Source of the DNA: Verrucomicrobiaceae bacterium
GTDB lineage: Bacteria > Verrucomicrobiota > Verrucomicrobiia > Verrucomicrobiales > Verrucomicrobiaceae
Assembly: GCA_016795485.1 (NCBI GenBank)
Contig: JAEUHM010000027.1
Location: 124,001-188,000, forward strand
Reading direction: 5' to 3'
Length of the DNA stretch: 64,000 nucleotides
Shown: positions 44,571-53,400 of the stretch, in pieces
How the letters are laid out: each line of letters starts with the position of its first letter
Position numbering within the stretch: the stretch's first letter is position 1
Notes under the pieces: model-generated
Told to the model about the DNA's origin: nothing
Databases searched by the model: none
What the model saw: only the letters and a program-made list of their open reading frames with translations
Made by a program: the position numbers and the translations under genes

Positions 44571-45599
44571 TCAAGTCACATTAACCTGCACTTCCGGGCT
44601 AGCAGGTCCATCTCCACCCTCGTTGTAGGGGATGGCCTTTACGAGTACAATAGCTCCAGCAGTGAAGCCTGGCAGTGTTTTCTCCAGGCCCTCAGCCGTG
44701 CCAGAGTTGATGAAGTCATCGTCCACCACTGGGCCGGTGGTGCGCTTGGTCATCAGGCGTGTGCCCGTCATGCGCGTGGCATAGGTCCACTCCAGGTGAA
44801 TCTTACCACTACCTGCCGCCGTGCCCGTCAGTCCGGCGATTCCTTCTGGCGCGCTCGGGTTGGCGGGAATCGTGAGACCAAAATCTTCCCAACGTGGGTC
44901 ATCTTCAGCGATCAGCGTGCCCAGTTCCTCGATCAGGCCACGGATGCGTTTGCGCAAGGTTTTGAAGGCAGCGTCACGTCCATTGACCTTAGTGGCTTGG
45001 GCCGTCTTCGCGTTGCCCCAGGCGGCACGCGCATCCGAGAGTTGACCGTAAGCCGCCGTGCAAGCGGCTGCCGTGGCACCCAGGTCTGCACTTTCACGTG
45101 CGGGATTGAGTGTGAAGTAAGACGAGAGCGAGTCCAGAAGCGACAAACGCTTGTCCTGCTCAGCAGGCACTGCCGTGCTCTGGTCTGGGAAGCCCGTAGC
45201 CTCCCATGCAGGGCCCCAGAACTTGCCCAGTTGGTTCACCAGACGCAGGCGGCAGTTAGCCAGCACCTCCGTGATGGAGGCATCCACCACCTTCAGCGCG
45301 TCACTCGTGCTGCCCACCGCTGCTTTGGCCGCGCCCAGGTCCAGTTGCCCGTTCTTCAGTGCCAGCATCGCAGCGCGCATCACCGCCTCCGTGTTTTGTT
45401 TGATGCCGATGATTAGCTCATGCGTGTGGCAGCCGTCCGCCATGCGATCTGCGAGTGCGCGGGCTATATCAGGATTCTCAGGTGTTGGGTTAGAGGCCAT
45501 GGCTTTACGATTGATTCTACGTTTGCGTGTGGGAAGCAGCACAGACGGCCCAGGGGCATCCCACACCCCCTGGTCCCAGACGCCCTCATCCCAGTTCAT
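44571..45599 (-). CDS. protein of unknown function with C-terminal fibronectin III-like domain
   Basis: A 342-residue protein beginning MNWDEGVWDQGVWDAPGP, with no signal peptide. The middle is helical (DIARALADRMADGCHTHEL through LLDSLSSYF and AAFKTLRKRIRGLIEELG). The last 90 residues look like a fibronectin III or similar beta-sandwich (IAGLTGTAAGSGKIHLEWTYAT, then VLVKAIPYNEGGDGPASPEV). I do not recognise a named family. It belongs to a minus-strand cassette with the HTH protein upstream and the 76-residue protein downstream. A phage-structural or spore-coat role is only a guess. Confidence 0.65.
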   Translation of the reverse strand: MNWDEGVWDQGVWDAPGPSVLLPTRKRRINRKAMASNPTPENPDIARALADRMADGCHTHELIIGIKQNTEAVMRAAMLALKNGQLDLGAAKAAVGSTSDALKVVDASITEVLANCRLRLVNQLGKFWGPAWEATGFPDQSTAVPAEQDKRLSLLDSLSSYFTLNPARESADLGATAAACTAAYGQLSDARAAWGNAKTAQATKVNGRDAAFKTLRKRIRGLIEELGTLIAEDDPRWEDFGLTIPANPSAPEGIAGLTGTAAGSGKIHLEWTYATRMTGTRLMTKRTTGPVVDDDFINSGTAEGLEKTLPGFTAGAIVLVKAIPYNEGGDGPASPEVQVNVT

Positions 45600-45601
45600 A
45601 A

Positions 45602-46165
45602 CTGGGCATTAGGCGCAAAAATCTTCGTCGGGCAGGTCCCCCCTCTCGGGAAGCTGCATCGCCCGTCCTACAAAGGCCCCAGCTCACTCCGGGACTCGAA
45701 TCGGACGACCGGAAAAGGGAACAGGAAAGTCGGGATGCCTTTCCAGCTCGTCCGACAGCACTTCCGGAGACTCCGGCAGTCCTTCCAGCTCGTCCGACGA
45801 CACTTCCGGAGACTCCGGCAGTCCTTCCAGCTCGTCCGACAACACCCCCGGAGACTCCGACAGTCCTTCCAGCTCGTCCGGCAACACCCCCGGAGACTCC
45901 GGCAGTCCTTCCAGCTCGTCCGGCAACACCCCCGGAGACTCCGACAGTCCTTTCAGCTCGTCCGACAGCACCTCCTGAGACTCCGGAGGTCCTTGCCGAT
46001 GATCCGACGAGGCATACCGAGACTCCGGAACCGTTTTCCGACGACCAGAAAACCGTCTCGGAGCAACCCCTCCCCCAGGCCCTAAAACCGCCTCCGCCCC
46101 AGGAGGAAACGGTCCCTGTTTTTGGTAAGCCGACGGTCATCATGGAGACTACCGTGCACCCAGAC
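45602..46165. other. gap with ambiguous coding potential around a 42-bp tandem repeat
   Basis: Between the FN3-like gene and the HTH gene, several frames are open at once. Minus frame 45684-45971 reads 14-residue acidic units L(S/P)DELEGL(P/S)ESP(G/E)V and uses codons like the neighbouring genes. Minus frame 45586-46230 reads Gly/Val/Arg units. Plus frame 45420-46085 reads FQLVRQHPRRLRQS units, and another plus frame (45602-46237) reads Pro-rich PARPTTPPETPTVL units but has no ATG, GTG or TTG near its start. No frame has a clear ribosome site. I do not commit to a gene; the acidic minus frame is the best candidate. Confidence 0.5.
45743..45994. repeat. 42-bp tandem repeat, six copies
   Basis: Units start at 45743, 45785, 45827, 45869, 45911 and 45953. 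The core is CCAGCTCGTCCGACAACACC followed by CCCGGAGACTCCGACAGTCCTT, with point differences between copies; the sixth copy is the most diverged. Because 42 is divisible by three, every frame keeps its phase over the array and stop codons are absent in several frames. There are no spacers of different sequence, so it is not a CRISPR array. Confidence 0.92.
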
Positions 46166-46492
46166 TTAAGTTTGACCATGCCGGAGTACCGGCATAGCCC
46201 CCTCCAGGAGCTTCTCCGCCAGCGCCACAAGTTTTGAGTGCTTGATGCAGATCCCCTCCGCTACTCGATCGATCGTATCCTGCATGGGGTAAGACTTCAG
46301 CTCCAGCAAGTCTGCAATCGTCTGCCGCGGCACGTGAGAAGCCGCAGCCAAGCCACAGATGGAGAGATTCTTTTTCTCCATCAGCCAGTTAAGCACCACC
46401 ACCTGAGCCGCACAAATATCGCGCCTCCCATCCATCCGGACCTTCTCCAAAGCCAAACGCAAAGACAGGCAGAAATGCGGCTTCCTTTTCAT
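46166..46492 (-). CDS. small helix-turn-helix DNA-binding protein
   Basis: A 108-residue protein started at the ATG at 46492 (MKRKPHFCLSLRLALEKVRM); the frame is open 18 codons more upstream. The middle has a XRE/Cro-like helix-turn-helix: VLNWLMEKKNLSICGLAAASHVPRQT, with the recognition helix around VPRQTIADLLELKSY, followed by DTIDRVAEGICIKHSKL. It may regulate the FN3-like cassette downstream on the same strand. It begins a run of minus-strand genes with the tandem-repeat gap in between. Phage repressor or toxin-antitoxin origins are possible but not supported by neighbours. Confidence 0.72.
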   Translation of the reverse strand: MKRKPHFCLSLRLALEKVRMDGRRDICAAQVVVLNWLMEKKNLSICGLAAASHVPRQTIADLLELKSYPMQDTIDRVAEGICIKHSKLVALAEKLLEGAMPVLRHGQT

Positions 46493-46697
46493 GGCGAGCA
46501 AAAACAGTTGTAAGCCCATTGTATCCAACTCGCCTAGCAGAGCCAAGAAGAAACTCAGGCTTCTGGATGTCGGACTCAGAGCTCAGAGGGTTGGCTAACA
46601 CCCAAATGGCAACAGAATGCTGACGACAAAATGACGGAAAGGTTTTCGAAGCAAACCTACAACCCCGTCCCAGACAGTGCGCTTGGCAAAAAGGAAC

Positions 46698-46715
46698 GCG
46701 GGCACTCTTGCCCGC
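46698..46715. repeat. REP-like palindrome GCGGGCA-CTCT-TGCCCGC, copy 2
   Basis: An 18-bp element with 7-bp perfect arms identical to that at 40880-40897, in a different intergenic gap. The identical loop (CTCT) and flanking GGA/AAC bases show the two are copies of one dispersed element. Confidence 0.7.
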
Positions 46716-46771
46716 TTCCCAAGATACCATTCCCGCCCCACCAAGCCTAACAAAACAAACCGGGAAAGAAT

Positions 46772-46908
46772 GGCAGCAGAATGGTGGCAGTAGAATGCTT
46801 GGAAAGGATTCGTGGCGAGACAAAGAAAGTAGCTTCGGCTTCAGCCGAATCATGGACACCTCCCGCCCGCCAGTAGCATTCAGATTCTACTGCCGTCATT
46901 CTACTGCC
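46772..46908. repeat. imperfect inverted repeat of paired GGCAGNAGAATG units
   Basis: Left arm: GGCAGCAGAATG (46772-46783) and GGCAGTAGAATG (46786-46797). Right arm: ATTCTACTGCC at 46884-46894 and 46898-46908. The arms are reverse complements with a few mismatches and enclose about 86 bp. Arms of this length with unrelated DNA between them resemble a miniature mobile element or a paired REP (REPIN-like) unit. Confidence 0.75.
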
Positions 46909-46925
46909 TACCCAACCAAGCCCCC

Positions 46926-46962
46926 CTGTAGCCCGCGCCAGTGACCCCGGAGACGTGAGACT
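46926..46962 (+). repeat. dispersed intergenic element CTGTAGCC...GGAGACGTGnGACT, copy 2
   Basis: Second copy of the element at 40749-40785, ending just inside the open frame that runs into the TPR gene. It carries CTGTAGCCCGCGCCAGTGAC, then CCCGGAGACGTGAGACT. The shared pieces are long enough that chance is unlikely. Confidence 0.65.
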
Positions 46963-47044
46963 TCCTCTCACCCAGATCGCCTATCGGCGCTTCGTTGGCG
47001 CGGTCGTTGCATTCTTTGGATCTCCGCGCACAGTACGGTCGTTC

Positions 47045-49582
47045 ATGGCAGAAGACCCCCCATCCTCGTTCATTGTCGGCACCGTCGGCGGCACGTTGTG
47101 GGACGTGGTGAAGAACGTGCTCGGCTCCTATGGCTTTGAAGTCACCGAGTCCTTGCGCCCAGCCTTTGTGGAGATGCTCACGGCGGGGCAGTCTCCTCCC
47201 AATCACCATCTCCGCCGGGCGAATCATCGTGCCTTGTGCCGGGCCTTAGCCACGGTGGGCACCAATCTCGCCCGCAGGGATGGTTTGCAGACGGGACTTT
47301 GGCGTTCTCTCATCCAGCACTGGCAGACACACCGCACGCTGCAGGGCTGGAAGGCACGGGCACGGTTTGAGCGCGAGAAAGGGTCAGGCGCTTGGCTGGG
47401 CGATCTCCTCCGCATCGTCGAGGCAGAGCCCTTTCAGCAGTGGCATGACCAGCATCTCTACGGCACTGCCAGTCTGGAGGATCTATTCATTGCTCGGCCA
47501 GACCATCCACGCGCGATCCCTTTTCAGGCAGAGTTTCTTCATTGGTTGCAGCACGACAGCCGCCTTACAGCTCAACACCAGCCTTTGGGTGATCACAATC
47601 AGCCCCAGGAGTTCGCCAGCATCATCCAGCATCAAACCGAAGGCCTCTGGGTGCTCACCGGCCTGGAGTTCCAGGAGCAGCTCAAGAAAGACACCACTTT
47701 CTTCCGCTCTGCCTGCCTGTGGATGCTCGTGCATCGCCCCGGCAGCCATCCCCAGCCAGAGGCTCTAGCAGAGCAGGCCGCGCATGATTGCCTTAGATTC
47801 TACAAAGAGAGCCTGCCCCAGCTACTTCAGCCCGTGCAGCAGGCTATCGAGTCCTGGAGCCTCCGTATCCTGCACGCCATCACGGAGGTGGGCAGCGGCG
47901 TCAGTAACATCCAGGCAGAACTGGCCAGCCTGCATGGTGAGGTCGTCGTGCTCAAGCAGCAGAACCAGATCCTTATTCAGCAGAATCAGTTCATTCTCCA
48001 GTTCCTAGAGCGCGCGATTGGCACCCAGGTCTTCTTTCAAGTCAGCACGCAGACCGCCGTCCAGGTGGTCATTCAGCAGAGCGCCCAGCAGAGCGGCCTG
48101 CCAGAGGAGCGTGTGCAGGCCCACCTCCAGGAGGCCGTCCAGGCCGTGCAGCAGAACCCAGAGGCCGACCCGCTGGATCTCGCTGCCGCCGCCACCCTAG
48201 CTGGCGATTACCCAAACGCAGCCGAGTACGCGGGAGACGCCACCTTCCAGGAGGGGCTACGGCCCGAGAGCCAGCAACGCAGTTGGTATCTCATCCGCGC
48301 GGCGCTCTTGGAGGCCAATGCCCTCCTCCAGGCGCAGAAAATGGAAGAGGCTGCCGCCGCCCTTCAAGAAACCGCTGCTCGTATCTCCGCCGAGCACCAG
48401 CCTCTCCTCCGCGCCCACGTTCTGCAACACGCGGGCAAGCTCCTCACCGATGCCGGTCACTACCGCGAGGCGGAGACAGCCCTCCAGGAGTCCCTTCTGC
48501 TTTACCACGACCACCTCGGCCCTCTCACCCAGCCCACCACCGAGGCCGCCTACCTCCTGGGCGGTCTCTACTGGCATGAGGGCCGCTACCACGAAGCCGA
48601 GATCAATCTCCGTCAAGCCCTCTCCTTCACCGAGCAGAGGGAGGGAGATTCCCACTCCACCGCCCGCTGCCTCACTGGTCTGGCATTTGTCCAGCAAGAC
48701 CAAGGCCTTCTGGAGGAGGCAGAGTCGTTTTTCCGCCGTGCGCTCGAAGTCAGCGAGCAGGTCCACCCGCCTGGTCATCAAAACATTTCCGCTGCCTGCG
48801 GCAACCTTGGTTCTGTCCTGCTCAAACAAGGCCACCCGCAGGAGGCTGAGCCGCTTCTTCGTCGTTCGCTGGAAATTCTAAAGCAAGCCCCGCCCGCTAG
48901 CCATTCCGATATCGGCATCTCCTTTGGGAACCTAGGCACTCTCCTGCAAGCTCAAGGCCGCTTGGACGAGGCTGAGCCGCTGCTCCGCCGTGCGCTGGAG
49001 ATCGTTGAGCAAGCCTTACCCGCAGGCCACCCCCACATCGCCACCGCCTGGGGGAACCTGGGCCGCGTCCTGCAAGCCCAAGGCCGCATGGAGAAGGCAG
49101 AGCCGTTGTTGCGCCGGGCTCTTGAAATCTATGAGCAAGCTCTGCACGCAGGCCATCCCGACATCGCCACCGCCTGCGGGAACCTAGGCGGCGTTCTGCA
49201 AGACCAAGGTCGCCTGGAGGAGGCCGAGCCGATGCTCCGCCGTGCGCTAGAGATTTTTGAGGAATCCCTGCCTGCAAGCCATCCCGACATCGCCACCGCC
49301 TGCGGGAAACTGGGCAGTGTTCTGCAAGACCAAGGCCGTCTGGAGGAAGCTGAAGAACTTCGCTGCCGGGCATTGGCTTTAACTTTTGAGTGGGAGGCGA
49401 CGAACTCCACGCAAAGTCCTCATAGGTCCCTCCGAGTCACCAAATACCTCGCTCTGCTTACCGAGATGGAAGTCCCAGAGCAGGAGCGGCGGGACCGACT
49501 GGAGGTTTTGGCGCGGGAGACGGGGTTTGAGGCTCGGGCTGTGGAGGAGTTGCTGGCGGAGTTTTTCCAGGCCGACTCCTGA
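47045..49582 (+). CDS. tetratricopeptide repeat protein (kinesin-light-chain-like repeats)
   Basis: An 845-residue protein; the ATG at 47045 is preferred because earlier codons run through a dispersed repeat. Residues about 1-290 are a soluble domain without recognised motifs. Residues about 300-400 are Gln-rich and coiled-coil-like (VVVLKQQNQILIQQNQFILQFLE). From about 430 to 780 there are TPRs, the last eight being 42-residue kinesin-light-chain-type units (GNLGxVLQxQGRLxEAEPLLRRALEI(Y/F)EQALPAxHPDIATA). It may scaffold protein interactions or regulation. No enzymatic domain such as NACHT or CHAT is visible. Confidence 0.82.
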   Translation: MAEDPPSSFIVGTVGGTLWDVVKNVLGSYGFEVTESLRPAFVEMLTAGQSPPNHHLRRANHRALCRALATVGTNLARRDGLQTGLWRSLIQHWQTHRTLQGWKARARFEREKGSGAWLGDLLRIVEAEPFQQWHDQHLYGTASLEDLFIARPDHPRAIPFQAEFLHWLQHDSRLTAQHQPLGDHNQPQEFASIIQHQTEGLWVLTGLEFQEQLKKDTTFFRSACLWMLVHRPGSHPQPEALAEQAAHDCLRFYKESLPQLLQPVQQAIESWSLRILHAITEVGSGVSNIQAELASLHGEVVVLKQQNQILIQQNQFILQFLERAIGTQVFFQVSTQTAVQVVIQQSAQQSGLPEERVQAHLQEAVQAVQQNPEADPLDLAAAATLAGDYPNAAEYAGDATFQEGLRPESQQRSWYLIRAALLEANALLQAQKMEEAAAALQETAARISAEHQPLLRAHVLQHAGKLLTDAGHYREAETALQESLLLYHDHLGPLTQPTTEAAYLLGGLYWHEGRYHEAEINLRQALSFTEQREGDSHSTARCLTGLAFVQQDQGLLEEAESFFRRALEVSEQVHPPGHQNISAACGNLGSVLLKQGHPQEAEPLLRRSLEILKQAPPASHSDIGISFGNLGTLLQAQGRLDEAEPLLRRALEIVEQALPAGHPHIATAWGNLGRVLQAQGRMEKAEPLLRRALEIYEQALHAGHPDIATACGNLGGVLQDQGRLEEAEPMLRRALEIFEESLPASHPDIATACGKLGSVLQDQGRLEEAEELRCRALALTFEWEATNSTQSPHRSLRVTKYLALLTEMEVPEQERRDRLEVLARETGFEARAVEELLAEFFQADS

Positions 49583-49649
49583 GCGTGACTTCACTGCCAT
49601 GGGACTCTGCTTTCACCATAAGCCTATCACGAATGATGAAGGTTTTTTT

Positions 49650-49661
49650 GGCAGGAGAATG
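49650..49661 (+). repeat. GGCAGGAGAATG dispersed repeat copy
   Basis: A 12-bp GGCARNAGAATG copy in the 218-bp gap after the TPR gene, preceded by GAATGATGAAGGTTTTTTT. It belongs with the copies at 40.7 and 46.6-46.9 kb. Nothing else was recognised in this gap. Confidence 0.5.
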
Positions 49662-49800
49662 GATAAACGCGCTCTTTTGCAATTCAGACGAAGCGTCATT
49701 CACGACCTAAGCCCCACGCCTGCCGCCTCGAAGAGACGGCTTACAGCATGTTGCGCAGAGCGCGGGGTGGGCAATGTAGCTTTGGCGGGGGCGGCGTTCT

Positions 49801-50403
49801 TCACTTCCGCTGCCCTTGGGGCTGGAAGTCGCGGGTGGTTTCGTAGAGGCTGGGGGTGAGGAGGGCTTGGTCTTTGAGAAATTGGCCGTCGTAGCGGCGG
49901 TGGAGGTCGTCTTGGGTCCACATTTCTTTGTCAGGCCCGGCACTGCGGATGTCGATGCGTTGGCGGTCGGTGGCGTGGAAGAAGAGGGGGGTGCCCCAGC
50001 GGTCGATGACTTGGCCTTGGGGGTTGAAGCAAGGGGCGTCTGCGGGGAGGAAGACGAGGCGGGCTTTGTTTTTGCCCCTGAGCGCGGCGGCGATCTCTTC
50101 ATTGGCCCCAAGTGGCACTGGGTTGTCGCCTTTGACGAGGAGGGAGAAGTTGTCGAGCGCGCGAAAGAGGTCGGTGAGGTCCTGCTGGGGTGGCTGGGCG
50201 GTGGTGCCGTAGTTTTTGAGGATGGTCTGGCCGATGGTTGGCTGCTGATGGGTGTCGGAACTGGCGGTGGGCTTGGCCGTGGGGGTGGGAGCACGTCCTG
50301 AGCCGTTGCGAGTGACGAACTGCACGAGGAATGCGGTGGCGAGTGCGATGAGGAGAAGCACGATGGGCCAACCGGGGTAGGACATGCGGTGGGAGGTGCT
50401 CAT
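49801..50403 (-). CDS. GspG/pseudopilin-like membrane-anchored protein
   Basis: A 200-residue protein started at 50403 with an N-terminal membrane segment (GWPIVLLLIALATAFLVQFV). The C-terminal region DRWGTPLFFHATDRQRIDIR then SAGPDKEMWTQDDL resembles the calcium-binding C-terminal part of type II secretion major pseudopilins, which carry DxWGxP(Y/F) and D(I/V)xSxGxD. The classical prepilin cleavage motif G(F/M)(T/S)LxE is absent, so it is an anchored relative rather than a processed pilin. It is the downstream-most gene of the pilus cluster. Confidence 0.65.
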   Translation of the reverse strand: MSTSHRMSYPGWPIVLLLIALATAFLVQFVTRNGSGRAPTPTAKPTASSDTHQQPTIGQTILKNYGTTAQPPQQDLTDLFRALDNFSLLVKGDNPVPLGANEEIAAALRGKNKARLVFLPADAPCFNPQGQVIDRWGTPLFFHATDRQRIDIRSAGPDKEMWTQDDLHRRYDGQFLKDQALLTPSLYETTRDFQPQGQRK

Positions 50404-50496
50404 GGGGGGGACGTGGTGGCGGGGAGATGTGAAGACGGGGATGGCGATGGCGCGCAATCCAACATCTAAAACCCAATATCAGCAACGACGGCTGGA

Positions 50497-53400
50497 TCAG
50501 GTGACGGTGCCTACGTATTGCAGATTGGCGGACTCTAAGCAGGCTGGGATGACGCGGCGGAAGTCCTCAAGGGAGACGGGCTTGGTGAGGAACTCGTTCA
50601 TGCCGGCTTCCATGCAGGATTCTTTGACGCCTGAGAGGGCGTGGCCGGTCATGGCAACGATGGCGGGCTGCTGCTTGAGGAGGAAGTTGCCCCGGATCTC
50701 GCGTGCGGCTTCTACGCCGCCTTTGACTGGCATTTGGAGGTCCATGAAGATGATGTCGTAGGCACCGCGGTTGACCATCTCGACGCCTTCTTGTCCGTTG
50801 TTGGCGATGTCGATCTTCTTGTAGCCGAGTCGCTGAAGGAAGAGGGTGACGATCTTGTGGTTGAGGGGTTGGTCGTCAACGAGGAGGATGCTGGCGGGAT
50901 GTTGTGCAGCAAAGCTGTCTGGTGCGGCGGCGACTTTCTTTGACGAGACGGGAGCCATGCCGACGGGCACGGGGCCGCTGGGTGGCTTGGGCTGAGGTGA
51001 TGGAGAGGGACTGGGTTGCCCGTAGGCCTGCTGATGTTGCTGATGCATCTGCGGTGCAGGCGATGGCGGCACTGAGTTGTAAGTAATGGGTGATGGGGGC
51101 GGATAACCGCCTGCTGGTGGCCCTGAAGCGTAACCGGGAGGTGCCACGGCTTGCTGGAACGCTGCCATAGGGTGTGGCTGCATTTGCATGGGATGCCCTG
51201 GCGGCATCATCTGCGGTGCGCCGTATGGCTGCATCTGTTGCTGTGGGTAGTAGGGCTGCTGCTGCGGATACCAAGCCTGCTGCTGACCGTAGGCCTGCTG
51301 GGGTGGCATTTGCTGCATAGGCTGCTGCGAATAACCCGGTGGCGGACCGTAGCTGGGCATCTGCTGGGGTGCAGGTGCTTGTGTAGCACTGGCAAAGCTT
51401 GGCTCGGCGGCTTGCTGGGGTGCTGGTGGGCTGAAGAATGAGGAGGGTGCATCCACAGGGCCACCCGGAGCCTGTGCAGTGAAGGGTGAGTGCACAGGGG
51501 CTGCTGCGGCCAGTGCAAATGTGGATGGATACTCTGGCGCTGATGGTGTGGGGGCCGCGCTGAAGGGGCTAGGCGGCTCTGATGGCGCGAATGAATGGTG
51601 AGCAGGTGCGGTGGTGAACGACGGCTCTTCCTCCATAGGGGCCTTGCGCTCTGGCAGGGCACCGGTGGCGATGCCGGAGAGGGCGCGCAGAAGCTCGAGT
51701 CGACGCACGGGTTTAGTCACACGTACATGTTTACCGTTGGCAGGGAGCTTGACGGATTCCTTGGCTTTCCCCCCAGTGAGTGGAGTGAGGAGGACGACAG
51801 GGATAGAGCGCTGAGCTGCGGCATCGAGGACGATCTGAGCGCGATCAGGATCTGCATTGGCGAGGTCGAGCACAACGGTCTGTGAGTGCCAAACGGCTTG
51901 CTGAAGAGGCTCTACCTCGCGCTCCCGTGGCAGGGTGTGTGCCTGGATTCCCCAGGACTGGCAATGACCGCGAAGAAGCTCAAACTGTGTGCTGTGGCCG
52001 ATGACCAGGGTGACTTCTCTGCTGCGGAGAGTCTCAGAGAGCGCGTGCTCACTGGCGAGAACGTCATCCCCTTCTGGAGAAGGACGAAGTGGCATCTCAA
52101 TGTGGAAGTCAGAGCCTTTGCCTTCCTCTGAGGTGACCTTGATCTCACCTTCCATGAGGGCGGCGAGCTTGCGCGAGATGGCAAGTCCAAGGCCCGTGCC
52201 ACCATATTTGCGAGTGGTGGATGCATCTGCCTGGGTAAAGGCTTCAAAGATGCTGGCGAGTTTTTGTTTGGGAATGCCTATGCCGGTGTCCTTAACACTG
52301 AGATGCAAGTAAGGAACATCTCCTGTGGGGGCCTTTCTCCACACCTGACGTGCGAGCATCAGGATCTCGCCTTGATCGGTAAACTTGATGGCATTGCCAA
52401 CGAGATTGACGAGGATCTGCTTGAGGCGCTGGAAGTCGCCCATGAAGAAGCGTGGGACGCCGGGCTCGATGTGGTAGTTGAGCTCCAGGCCCTTCTCTGC
52501 GGCGCGGTAGGCAAAGACGTCCAATGTCTCGGCAAAGAGTTGGTCGGTATCGACGGTGATGCTCTCGATCTCCATCTTTGCAGACTCGAGCTTGGAGAAG
52601 TCGAGAATGTCATTGATGAGGTGAAGCAGGCTCTGACCCGAGGAGCGGATCATGCGGACGAGTTCCTCTTGCTCATCATTGAGCTCGCACTCGAGCAGCA
52701 GAGAAGTGGTGCCGATGATGCCGTTCATGGGCGTCCGGATCTCGTGACTCATGTTAGCGAGGAAATCGGACTTGGCCGCGGTGGCAGCCTCGGCCTGCAT
52801 CTTGGACATTTCAGCCTCGCGAATGACGGCTTGATGGTTCTCCTCGTGTTTATGAAGCTGCTCAAGGGTGGAGTTTACGTCCTCTTGGAGAGTGGTGAAG
52901 TCATCCAGGCCGTGAACTGGAATGCGATGAGTGAAGCGCTTGGTGCGGAGTGCGCTGAAGCCTTCCCTGAGGCTTTTTACTCTGCGTTGGATGCTGATGC
53001 CGAGGCAGGTGAAGCCAAGCAGACAACCAGCCATTCCTGAGATGGCCGCGATCGAAGGCATGAGGAGGTCTTGCACGCGGGAGACGTGGATGACTTGAAG
53101 CAACGGCTGGCGAACCATGATGGCACCCGCAATGCGTCCGTCATCGCCGGTGAGGGGAGCAGAGGCAGACGCCCATGTGGAGGGTCCAAAAGCGCGTATC
53201 TCATCGCCCTCAAGACCTGCATCATAAGCTGTGGCAGCACCGCCAAAGACGCGGAGTGGTGTGACCTGCAATACGGCAATGTCTGGCTCTGGGGGCAACT
53301 GATCTTCTTGGTGCTTGGAGAGGGGCACCGATTGCGAAATGGATACGCCACCGCCCACTGCTGGGTCTGGTCGCGCGATGGAGAACACCACCGGCAGACC

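Larger units (their letters stand above)
46493..47044. other. intergenic region packed with dispersed short repeats
   Basis: The 552 bp between the HTH gene and the TPR gene hold no convincing gene. They contain GGCAACAGAATG (46608-46619), the GCGGGCA/TGCCCGC palindrome (46698-46715), a large imperfect inverted repeat of two GGCAGNAGAATG units facing two ATTCTACTGCC units (46772-46908), and the CTGTAG...GAGACGTGAGACT element (46926-46962). The frame of the TPR gene is open from 46955, so its true start may be slightly earlier. Confidence 0.7.

Noticed and set aside
45743-45994. CRISPR array in the 42-bp repeats
   Set aside because: The units are contiguous, with no distinct spacers, and no cas genes are near; it is a minisatellite.
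45420-46085. A 221-residue Arg-rich plus-strand repeat protein
   Set aside because: It starts inside the minus-strand FN3-like gene and its FQLVRQH repeats follow from the repeat DNA; no ribosome site was seen.
45586-46230. A 214-residue Gly/Val/Arg-rich minus-strand protein
   Set aside because: Its frame runs antisense-like through the tandem repeat and overlaps the HTH gene and the start of the FN3-like gene; composition is unlike neighbouring genes.
47045-49582. An NLR-type antiphage protein because of the TPR repeats
   Set aside because: No NACHT/STAND P-loop, CHAT or nuclease domain is visible in the first 430 residues.
52264-53040. A 258-residue plus-strand frame opposite the histidine kinase
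   Set aside because: The minus strand has intact HisKA and HATPase motifs; the plus frame is only the antisense shadow.
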